53,256 nt of DNA from RGIG3178 sp964533965 (GTDB lineage: Bacteria; Bacillota; Clostridia; Christensenellales; QAND01): the NCBI GenBank assembly GCA_964533965.1, contig CAZHNN010000018.1, positions 1 to 53,256 of the forward strand, read 5' to 3'. Of the stretch, positions 22,951 to 30,057 are shown one piece after another (position 1 is the stretch's first letter; every line of letters begins with the position of its first letter). The notes beneath the pieces were generated by a model that saw nothing but the letters and a program-made list of their open reading frames with translations, did not search any database and had not been told where the DNA came from. A program made the position numbers and the translations under genes.

Positions 22951-24219
22951 CTAATAGATACAATGCCCTATCGCAAACAGCGCCGTCATCACCACAAGTC
23001 CCGCGCCAAACATCGCAAGCCCGGCTATCCGCCCTACCCTGTTTTGCAGCACCGCCGAGAGCACGAAGAACGCCGGGAACATCGTCATCAAATACCGCGG
23101 CCCGGATAAAAGCCAGCTCTGTGATATCATCATCAGATAGAACGCGCAGTTGTAGAACGACAGCTCGGTGGATAGCTTTCTTACCCCGAGTATCAGCAGG
23201 ATCAAAAAGAGAAACAGCGCCATAAACTGCGATATCCACAACGCCGCGTGGTGCGGGTAGATGTTGGTAAACATACGCTCGGTGACGGTGCGCACGGCGT
23301 TGGGAAACAGCGCGAAATGGTTGTACCAGTGGTCGTTCTGGATGGTTAAAAACATCGTGGGGTCGCCTGTTACAATATAATTCAAAAGAAGATAGCTTCC
23401 CGTCCCCGCAAGCGTGACGATGCTCCACGCGGCTTTTTTCAGCCATTGGACCGGATGGAATTTTCCGCTCTCCCATGCGCCGATAAAAGAGCGTGCGACC
23501 AGCGGCACCGCGCACAGCACGCCGGAGGCTCTGGACAGCGCGCAGAAAAACCCCATCAGCCCCGCCAGCGCGTATTTATCCTTCCTTGTAAAAAACAGCG
23601 ACAGCGCTGATGTCATCAAAAACAGCGGCTCGGAATACGCGTTGTGGAAGAAGAACGCCAGCGGGTATAGAAGCATCAAACCTACCGCGTACCAAATGGT
23701 ATCGCGCGGAAAATCCATGATGCCGAGCTTGAAGATAGCAACGAGTGCAACATACATCAGAAGGAAATTCAAAATGACGGATGCAAGTATGTAGTGCCCG
23801 AGCGTAAAGAAGGCAAAGATGCGCACCAGCAGCGGGAACAGCGGGAAGAACACGATGAAATACCGCGTCTCGCCGATTGCCGTATACCCGTATTTGGCGA
23901 CTTCGATATAGTGCAGAGCGTCGGATTTCTGGAACGCATGGAGGAATACATCGTGCAATGACAGAGGATAAGGCGTGTTGATGATCACCGCAATCATCCC
24001 CGCGGCATATACCAGTGCGGTGCTGCAGAACAGCCACCAGAAGAGCTTTTTGTAATCCTTGCGCGTCATTTCTGTGGAAAGCGGCAGATTCAAAGCGCTC
24101 CGCCCTTCCCTCTGGCTTTTTACCAGACGGCGGATGCCAATGACGATCATCCCAATGAACGCCGCGGAAAATAACGCCGCGGACAGCCAAAAAGCGATGA
24201 GCCCGTACGTTTGCTCCAT
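22951..24219 (-). CDS. Polytopic membrane glycosyltransferase, PIG-V/Gpi18-like mannosyltransferase family
   Basis: A 422-residue integral membrane protein with about ten hydrophobic helices. Family features are SDALHYIEVAKYGY (the acidic/His loop of GT-C enzymes), VFFPLFPLLVRIFAF, HNAYSEPLFLMTSALSLFF, and ALAGLMGFFCALSRASGVL. These match the PIG-V family, which in eukaryotes adds the second GPI mannose from dolichol-phosphate-mannose. Bacterial members probably transfer a lipid-linked sugar to a cell-surface acceptor. The ATG at 24219 is preferred because AGGTGG precedes it; longer upstream reading is possible. No operon partner is evident. Confidence 0.75.
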   Translation of the reverse strand: MEQTYGLIAFWLSAALFSAAFIGMIVIGIRRLVKSQREGRSALNLPLSTEMTRKDYKKLFWWLFCSTALVYAAGMIAVIINTPYPLSLHDVFLHAFQKSDALHYIEVAKYGYTAIGETRYFIVFFPLFPLLVRIFAFFTLGHYILASVILNFLLMYVALVAIFKLGIMDFPRDTIWYAVGLMLLYPLAFFFHNAYSEPLFLMTSALSLFFTRKDKYALAGLMGFFCALSRASGVLCAVPLVARSFIGAWESGKFHPVQWLKKAAWSIVTLAGTGSYLLLNYIVTGDPTMFLTIQNDHWYNHFALFPNAVRTVTERMFTNIYPHHAALWISQFMALFLFLILLILGVRKLSTELSFYNCAFYLMMISQSWLLSGPRYLMTMFPAFFVLSAVLQNRVGRIAGLAMFGAGLVVMTALFAIGHCIY

Positions 24220-24537
24220 CTGCCACCTCATGTGTAAACTACTCAAAGCATACCCAGTTTTTGGAAAACAGTCAACAAAACAAAGGCAGAGGATTGGTAT
24301 GTACATTCAAAAACGGATCAAACTATTGCGCAGTATTCAACCAATCCATTTTCAAACCAAGTCTAAAGTATCCGGAAGCCTCGCACAAGAAACAAGAAAT
24401 TGCATCGACATATGTATACAACGATACAATCGCATACACTATAATTTATACAATATATTACAAATTAATTTTAAATACACAATTTTAAACACATTAATGC
24501 ACAATATCCTTCTAGCTTCATGATTTAATAAAATAAC
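24220..24537. other. A/T-rich intergenic stretch without a gene
   Basis: About 320 bases between the divergently arranged PIG-V-like gene and the AOR promoter. It is markedly richer in A/T than the surroundings, with several short TATA-like stretches around 24440-24490. I see no credible coding frame, RNA gene or strong dyad. Confidence 0.55.
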
Positions 24538-24567
24538 TTGTTCGGGAAGCGGGAAATATGCTATACT
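24538..24567 (+). promoter_or_regulatory. Promoter of the AOR-Hdr operon
   Basis: TTGTTC (24538-24543), an 18-base spacer and TATACT (24562-24567). Transcription would begin near 24574, directly before the folded leader. Confidence 0.72.
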
Positions 24568-24573
24568 TATTCT

Positions 24574-24671
24574 GCAATGAGGAGTCGGTGCATGCTGTAA
24601 CGCATTTGGACTGTCCCCCCAGAATGCATACAGTTGAACCGACCGGTCTTGGGTCGGTTTTATTCTTTTTA
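24574..24671 (+). promoter_or_regulatory. Structured leader with antiterminator/terminator switch (candidate riboswitch) upstream of the AOR gene
   Basis: The leader can form a basal stem GTCGGT (24584-24589) with ACCGAC (24638-24643). It encloses CTGTA/TACAG (24595-24599 with 24629-24633) and GCATT-TGG/CCA-G-AATGC (24602-24609 with 24619-24627). The 3' strand of the basal stem is also the 5' strand of an intrinsic terminator, AACCGACC (24637-24644) with GGTCGGTT (24652-24659), followed by TATTCTTTTT. The two folds exclude each other, as in transcriptional riboswitches or protein-controlled attenuators. It does not match the Moco, fluoride, THF, PreQ1 or T-box patterns I know. A ligand such as molybdate/tungstate, pterin cofactor or substrate is speculation. 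Confidence 0.68.
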
Positions 24672-24748
24672 GCGATTTGAATTTAAAGCTCCGGCGAACG
24701 GAGGAAACGATAAAGCAAAAAAGACCGAAAGAGGAGGGGTGGAAGTAC

Positions 24749-26596
24749 GTGCGTGCGTATACAGGAAAAATCCTGACGATCAACCTTACCTCGGGAAGGT
24801 GTAAAACAGACACCTTTGACGAGGACTTTGCCAAGGCCTATATCGGCGGTACCGGTTTCGGGGTCAAAACGCTGATAGACAACCTGAAACCGGGTCTGGA
24901 TCCTTTTGACCCAGGGAATCCTCTCATCTATGTCACCGGGGCCACCACGGGCACAATGGTCCCCTGCACAGCGTCGAAATTCGGCGTGTTTGCAAAATCG
25001 CCCGCAACGAACCTTCTTGGCGAATCATACTCCACAGGCCAGTGGGGCGCCGATTTGAGGATGGCCGGATACGACATTGTCATCATCACGGGCAAAGCGG
25101 CAAAGCCTTCGTATGTCTTCATCGATGACCAATCCGTACAGATCAAAAACGCCTCTCATCTGTGGGGCAAATCCACCTGGGATACCGAAGCGATGATCCG
25201 GGACGAACTGGGCGATCAGAACGTCAGGGTATCTGCCATCGGCCAGGCAGGAGAAAAGCTCTGCCGGTTTGCCAGCCTGATCAACGACCATTTCAGAGCA
25301 GCTGGAAGGACTGGGCTTGGCGCGGTGGCGGGCAGCAAAAATTTGAAAGCCGTCGCTATCCGGGGTACCCATGACGTGAACGTGGGGGATCCCGAAGGGT
25401 TGTTTGAATTCTGCAAAGACCTGTACGACAGGGCCAAAGGACCGGCCACCCAGAAGTACCGTGGCATGGGTACCCCTGCCAACGTCCTCGTGCTCAATGC
25501 GGTGGGGGCAATGCCGGTAAGAAACTATCAGGCGGCGACATTTGAGGGTATTGAAACGGTCAGCGGCGAGTATCTGAACAAGCACTATGTAACCAAGATA
25601 CAGGGTTGCTCCGCTTGCCCGTGCCGCTGCGAGCACATAGCAGAAGTGACGGAAGGGCCTTTTAAAGACGCCATCGCGCGTGTGGAGTATGAGCCCACCA
25701 TGGCATTCGGGCCTTACTGCGGGGTGGATGATCTGGCGGCTGTGATCAAAGCCATCGAATATTGCAACCTGTATGGCATTGACGCGATCAGCACCGGCAT
25801 CGTTGTAGGCTTTGCCATGGAGTGCTATGAGAAAGGCCTTATCACCAAAGAAGACACCGGCGGACTGGAGCTCAACTTCGGCAACGGCATTGCCATGGTG
25901 GAACTGGTGAAAAAGATCGCGCTCCGGCAGGACATCGGTGACATCCTGGCCGAAGGCGTCATGCGCGCGGCGCAAAAAATAGGTAAGGGTTCGGAGTATT
26001 TTGCCATGCACATCAAGGGGTTGGAGATGACCGGCTATGAGGCCAGAAGCCTAAAGACCGCAGCCCTTGGATATGCCGTTTCGAGGCGGGGCGCCGACCA
26101 CCAGCGGCACGGGAGTTACGATTGGGATCTCACCGGCAAGGTGGACCGCTATAAAGCCGAACCCGGCAGGGGCAAGCTCGTTAAGGACGACGAAGACGTC
26201 TACTGCATTTTGGATTCGATGATCATCTGCAAGTTCACGCGCAGGATCTGGAAAATCTACGATGACATCGCCAAGGTGTATACCCTCGTAACGGGCATCC
26301 CCATCACGATCGAAGAAATGGCCGAGGCCGGCGAGCGCATCAGCAATCTGGCCAGGTTGTTCAATATACGGGAAGGGCTGACCAGAAGCGACGATTCCCT
26401 CCCCGAAAGAATCAAGAAAGACCCCATACCCGAGGGAATGTCCAAGGGCAGCGTTTGCACGCAGGAGGACCTGGACATCATGCTGGACGCCTATTACGAA
26501 GTCCGTGGCTGGACAAATGCAGGCGTGCCGACAACTAAGAAGCTCGAGGAGTTGGGTCTTGTTTCCTACGCCGATATCGTAGAGAACAAAAACTGA
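24749..26596 (+). CDS. Aldehyde:ferredoxin oxidoreductase family protein (tungsten/molybdenum bis-pterin enzyme)
   Basis: A 615-residue AOR-family enzyme, which oxidises aldehydes or reduces acids at a W/Mo bis-pyranopterin site next to a [4Fe-4S] cluster. Typical N-terminus YTGKILTINLTSG and GGTGFG. Cluster cysteines are C287, C290, C294 (GCSACPCRC) and C494 (DSMIICKF). GSKNLKAVAIRG, IDAISTG, GDILAEGV and SRRGADHQRH match pterin-binding regions. The GTG start at 24749 follows GAGGAGGGG and gives the normal family start and length. It is the first gene of a six-gene redox operon. Substrate cannot be read off; BamB-type benzoyl-CoA reductases belong to the same superfamily but look less similar. 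Confidence 0.9.
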   Translation: MRAYTGKILTINLTSGRCKTDTFDEDFAKAYIGGTGFGVKTLIDNLKPGLDPFDPGNPLIYVTGATTGTMVPCTASKFGVFAKSPATNLLGESYSTGQWGADLRMAGYDIVIITGKAAKPSYVFIDDQSVQIKNASHLWGKSTWDTEAMIRDELGDQNVRVSAIGQAGEKLCRFASLINDHFRAAGRTGLGAVAGSKNLKAVAIRGTHDVNVGDPEGLFEFCKDLYDRAKGPATQKYRGMGTPANVLVLNAVGAMPVRNYQAATFEGIETVSGEYLNKHYVTKIQGCSACPCRCEHIAEVTEGPFKDAIARVEYEPTMAFGPYCGVDDLAAVIKAIEYCNLYGIDAISTGIVVGFAMECYEKGLITKEDTGGLELNFGNGIAMVELVKKIALRQDIGDILAEGVMRAAQKIGKGSEYFAMHIKGLEMTGYEARSLKTAALGYAVSRRGADHQRHGSYDWDLTGKVDRYKAEPGRGKLVKDDEDVYCILDSMIICKFTRRIWKIYDDIAKVYTLVTGIPITIEEMAEAGERISNLARLFNIREGLTRSDDSLPERIKKDPIPEGMSKGSVCTQEDLDIMLDAYYEVRGWTNAGVPTTKKLEELGLVSYADIVENKN

Positions 26597-26614
26597 TGGG
26601 AAAGCGGTGATACT

Positions 26615-27112
26615 GTGTCCAGACATAAATTCGTAAGCCTTGAAATAGACAAGTGTGTGGGCTGTAGAGTATGCGAGTACGTATGTTCCTTGGAAAAGAA
26701 CAAATCATTCAACCCTACCCGCTCCCGCATCCGCATGATCCGGATCTACCCTCATACCAACGCGGCGCTGAACTGCCGGCTGTGCGAAGACGCGCCCTGC
26801 GTTGCCGCCTGCCCGCGCAAGGCGTTGACGCAATCGGAGGAAAACGGCGTCATCGCCGTCAACGACGATCTGTGCGTGGGCTGCGGCTGGTGCATCAAAG
26901 CGTGCGATTTCGGCGCGATCTCGCTCGAGCCCGACAAAGTGGTACGCATGTGCGATCTTTGCGAAACCCGCGAAGGCGGCCCGCTTTGCGTTGAGTGGTG
27001 CCCGGAAAAGGCGCTGGAGTTGACCTCTACGGACATCCTTGCGCAAAAAGCACGCATCGATGCCGTGCAGCGGCTTATCAACGCCAACACCAACGCCAAT
27101 AAAGAAAAATAA
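26615..27112 (+). CDS. Four-cluster ferredoxin subunit (AorB/HycB/DmsB-like)
   Basis: A 165-residue iron-sulfur protein with 16 cysteines in four groups: CVGCRVCEYVC, CRLCEDAPCVAAC, CVGCGWCIKAC and CDLCETREGGPLCVEWC. This is the DmsB/HycB arrangement for four [4Fe-4S] clusters, which wire electrons from a pterin enzyme to a partner. It starts at GTG 26615, 18 bases after the AOR stop, with a modest AAGCGGTGA site. Such subunits commonly pair with AOR- or BamB-type large subunits. Confidence 0.88.
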   Translation: MSRHKFVSLEIDKCVGCRVCEYVCSLEKNKSFNPTRSRIRMIRIYPHTNAALNCRLCEDAPCVAACPRKALTQSEENGVIAVNDDLCVGCGWCIKACDFGAISLEPDKVVRMCDLCETREGGPLCVEWCPEKALELTSTDILAQKARIDAVQRLINANTNANKEK

Positions 27113-27117
27113 ATAGG

Positions 27118-27153
27118 ACGTGCGTGGCGGGCTTTTGCCCGCCACGCGGCGTC
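27118..27153 (+). repeat. Strong intra-operon hairpin
   Basis: GCGTGGCGGGC (27122-27132) pairs perfectly with GCCCGCCACGC (27137-27147) around TTTT. Outer GACG/CGTC pairing extends it. No T-tract follows, so it is not a standard terminator. It lies between the ferredoxin and the 172-residue gene and could set differential mRNA stability or reduce read-through. Confidence 0.7.
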
Positions 27154-27170
27154 TATGGGCGGTCGATCGT

Positions 27171-27686
27171 ATGAACTACAACAATATCGTCACGAAAATG
27201 GAAGAGCTGATACTCGAGCTCATACAAACAGGGGCTGCGATCCCCGCGCAGATCATCACGGATATGCAAACCTGCCGGTCGCTGGTCAGCATCGCCGAGT
27301 CTAATCCGGCAGACCCGGAAGCGGCACAAAAGGCAACGTTGCAGCTGCAGATGCTCGAAGCGCAACTTGTGATCTTGGCCGACTCCGTGTCAGGCAAAGA
27401 GTATGCCGACCGGTGGCAGGCCGATCTGAGCACGGCGTATACGGAGAATGCCAAAAAGCCCTCTGTTAAAAAGACATTCGTTTCCGGTGTCCCCAAGGGC
27501 TGTGACTGGATCCGGATCGATATTGCCGAAATCACAATGGATGACGAGCTCAGAGGTCTCATACAGAATCTTGGCTTATCCTCGGTTCCACAGGAGGATG
27601 GCTATCTTCTCCTGTACGGCAAAAAAGAGGATATCTCGCATTTTCTTAAAGAAGTCCGCAAAAGAGCCGGTAAAAAAGGCTCATGA
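27171..27686 (+). CDS. Unrecognised 171-residue protein in the AOR-Hdr operon
   Basis: Starts at ATG 27171 (MNYNNIVTKMEELILELIQTG). Residues about 1-90 are mostly helical and amphipathic, probably a coiled-coil or helical bundle. Residues about 105-170 are mixed alpha/beta (CDWIRIDIAEITMDDELRGLI, GYLLLYGKKEDISHFLKEV) and end in a basic tail (RKRAGKKGS). It has only one or two scattered cysteines, no cluster motif, no signal peptide and no membrane segment. The ribosome binding site is poor. Its position between electron-transfer genes suggests an assembly factor, chaperone or small structural subunit. I do not recognise the family. Confidence 0.7.
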   Translation: MNYNNIVTKMEELILELIQTGAAIPAQIITDMQTCRSLVSIAESNPADPEAAQKATLQLQMLEAQLVILADSVSGKEYADRWQADLSTAYTENAKKPSVKKTFVSGVPKGCDWIRIDIAEITMDDELRGLIQNLGLSSVPQEDGYLLLYGKKEDISHFLKEVRKRAGKKGS

Positions 27687-27705
27687 GACAAGGTTAGGAG
27701 GTCCT

Positions 27706-29208
27706 ATGGCAACCGGAGATTTCTTCTACCGCGTCGATCCGGAATTCAAACACAGGCTGTATAAATCGGTTTCCGAAGAGACGCTGAAATTTTGTTATCA
27801 ATGCGGGTCATGCACCGCATCCTGTCCGATATCCCGATTTACTAACATCTACAGGCCAAACAAGATACTGCATTTGGCAAAACTCGGCATCCGGAACCTT
27901 CCGTTTGGCAATGCCGTTCTGTTGTGTTCCGCCTGCACCTCATGCACCAAGGGCTGCCCGCAGGGCGTTCGCGTTCATGAGGTGATGAACGCGCTCAAGG
28001 AATTGTCGGTGGAAGACGGATTGGCGCAGCATTTTTTGACTCACGGGTTCGAGCAAACGCTCTTAGAGCTTTCAGATCAGATCCCCTTCCCCGTCACGTA
28101 CAGCTGGATCGCGTTGCGCCCGTGTGCAGAAAAAGCCGCAAACGGCGGTTTTGACAGCCAGGTCATGGACGTTCTGCGCGGCTGGCTGTCTCGAAAACCA
28201 AAAGCACCGAAGGTCAGCGCGGACAAAGACGCCGTAGCAATCATAGGCTCGGGTCCGGCCGGACTCACCGCCGCTTGGTCACTGGCAAGGATGGGTGTAC
28301 CGGTCACCGTTTTTGAGACATTTTCGGAACCGGGCGGGATGCTCAAGGTGGGGATCCCGGAATACCGTTTGCCCAAAGAAGTCGTGGATGCTGAGATCAA
28401 GCAGATCAAAGACCTTGGCGTTGCCATTCAAACCAACGTGAAGATTGACCGTGCCCTGTTCGACAGCCTTGTCAGCGGTGGGCAATACAAGGCGGTCTTC
28501 CTCTCCACCGGTTCGCACACAAACAGGAAGCTTCGCGTGGAAGGCGAATCCCTGCAGGGTGTCGTGCCCGCGCTGGAGCTGCTGCGAGAGTATAACCTGA
28601 ACGGTTCCGCCAACATCGGAAAAAACGTCGTCGTCATCGGCGGGGGAAACGTCGCGATGGACGCAGCACGCGCCGCCCTATACTGCGGGGCACAAACAGT
28701 TCGGCTGTTCTGCCTCGAATCGCGCGCCGAAATGCCCGCGCACAAGTGGGAGATCGAGGAAGCTGCGGCAGAAGGCATCGAGCTGAATCCGTCCTGGGGA
28801 CCCAAAGCGATCCTGGGAGACGCGAAGGTCACAGGTGTGGAATTCATTCGCTGCAAATCCGTCTTTGATGAAAACAGAAAGTTCAGCCCCAAATTCGATG
28901 AAAAAACAACGCAGACCATCGAAGCGGATACGGTCATCTCCGCCATCGGCCAATCCTCCGATCTAGGCTATTTGACGGATCGGGTCGAGACGGTACGGGG
29001 CGTGGTGGTGGTGGATCCCTATACGATGGAAACCAGTATTCCAGGCGTTTTCGCCGGCGGAGATGCCGCACCCACGTCAACAGGGTCGGCCAGCGTGATC
29101 GACGCGATGGTAGCGGGGCGGGTGGCCGCTTCCTCGATACTTCGTTATCTGCAGAATACGGATGCGGTTGGCGCAGTCTCAGAGAGAAAGGCGGAAATCG
29201 CAACATGA
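27706..29208 (+). CDS. HdrC-like/GltD-like FAD- and NAD(P)-binding iron-sulfur oxidoreductase
   Basis: A 500-residue fusion. Residues about 28-90 form an HdrC-type double [4Fe-4S] domain (CYQCGSCTASCP and CSACTSCTKGCP). The remainder resembles the glutamate synthase small subunit/NfnB flavoprotein, with an FAD loop AIIGSGPAGLTAAW at about 177, the NAD(P) loop VVIGGGNVAMDAARAAL at about 306, and AGGDAAPTSTGSASVIDAM near the C-terminus. It probably exchanges electrons between the complex and a nicotinamide. The ATG at 27706 has a perfect TTAGGAGGTCC site; the frame stays open further upstream but has no such signal. The stop overlaps the next ATG. Confidence 0.86.
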   Translation: MATGDFFYRVDPEFKHRLYKSVSEETLKFCYQCGSCTASCPISRFTNIYRPNKILHLAKLGIRNLPFGNAVLLCSACTSCTKGCPQGVRVHEVMNALKELSVEDGLAQHFLTHGFEQTLLELSDQIPFPVTYSWIALRPCAEKAANGGFDSQVMDVLRGWLSRKPKAPKVSADKDAVAIIGSGPAGLTAAWSLARMGVPVTVFETFSEPGGMLKVGIPEYRLPKEVVDAEIKQIKDLGVAIQTNVKIDRALFDSLVSGGQYKAVFLSTGSHTNRKLRVEGESLQGVVPALELLREYNLNGSANIGKNVVVIGGGNVAMDAARAALYCGAQTVRLFCLESRAEMPAHKWEIEEAAAEGIELNPSWGPKAILGDAKVTGVEFIRCKSVFDENRKFSPKFDEKTTQTIEADTVISAIGQSSDLGYLTDRVETVRGVVVVDPYTMETSIPGVFAGGDAAPTSTGSASVIDAMVAGRVAASSILRYLQNTDAVGAVSERKAEIAT

Positions 29209-30050
29209 AACGCTATAAAAAAGAAACGAACGGCAAATTGGAAATAGGCGAGATCTTCCACGCCAAGCGCTTCGTTCTGACGGTGGACAGAAAGCTTTGC
29301 AAAGGGTGCGATATCTGCAAGCTGATTTGTCCCCGCGAAGCGATCATAATCAAGCCGACCCAAAAGGGGCCGGACGGCAAAACGCTGGCTCCAGTCATCG
29401 ATATTGACGAATCCAAATGCGATTTTCACGGTATCTGCGCCGCTGCCTGTCCGTTTTCGGCGATTACCATTACGGTGGACAGCCGCGAAGAACTCCCTGT
29501 GGTAACCCGCGATGTGTTCCCGGAGTTTGTGCGGGACATCGAAATTGACCGCGATACGTGCGAACCCGGTTGTGCAAAGTGTGAAACAGCTTGCCCGCTT
29601 GGGATCATCACCGTAAAGCAGGATGCGGTAGAAATTCAAACGGAACTCTGCGCAGGATGTCAGGCCTGCTATGTGGCATGTCCCGCATATGCCGTGAAGG
29701 TTACCAAATTCATCGAAGGATCCCTTACGGTAAACGCGGAGCTTTGCCCCGACGGCTGTCATATGTGCCTTGACGTGTGCCCGGTCAATGCGCTGACACT
29801 GGAAAGTGACAACAAAATTCGGGTAAACGATTTGGTTTGCATGTATTGCGGCGCCTGCAAAAACGTTTGTCCCGTCCCCGAAGCTCTGGAGCTTGTGAGG
29901 ACCTCTGTTCGCCACACCAAGGTCGAATCCGGCGCATGGAACAAAGCGCTGGAAAAGATGACCTCCACAGAGGGGCTAAACCGGGAACTGATGGCCAAGC
30001 GGGCGCAAAAAGCAAGAGAGGCAATCGCCAATCTTAAGATGTCGAGGTGA
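29205..30050 (+). CDS. Polyferredoxin with six iron-sulfur motifs
   Basis: A 281-residue protein with six motifs in order: CKGCDICKLICP, CDFHGICAAACP, CEPGCAKCETACP, CAGCQACYVACP, CPDGCHMCLDVCP and CMYCGACKNVCP. Five have a full set of four cysteines. The second has His where the second Cys is expected, so that site may hold a [3Fe-4S] or His-ligated cluster. It has no membrane segment. The 4-base ATGA overlap with the flavoprotein gene and the 8-base gap to hdrA argue for a stable complex. Likely role: a multi-cluster wire or ferredoxin docking subunit. Confidence 0.85.
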   Translation: MKRYKKETNGKLEIGEIFHAKRFVLTVDRKLCKGCDICKLICPREAIIIKPTQKGPDGKTLAPVIDIDESKCDFHGICAAACPFSAITITVDSREELPVVTRDVFPEFVRDIEIDRDTCEPGCAKCETACPLGIITVKQDAVEIQTELCAGCQACYVACPAYAVKVTKFIEGSLTVNAELCPDGCHMCLDVCPVNALTLESDNKIRVNDLVCMYCGACKNVCPVPEALELVRTSVRHTKVESGAWNKALEKMTSTEGLNRELMAKRAQKAREAIANLKMSR

Positions 30051-30057
30051 TACGGAT

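Noticed and set aside
24577..24600. Seven-residue leader peptide (MRSRCML) in the AOR leader
   Set aside because: The ATG is about 3 bases from the predicted transcript start with no ribosome binding site; the structured-RNA explanation fits better.
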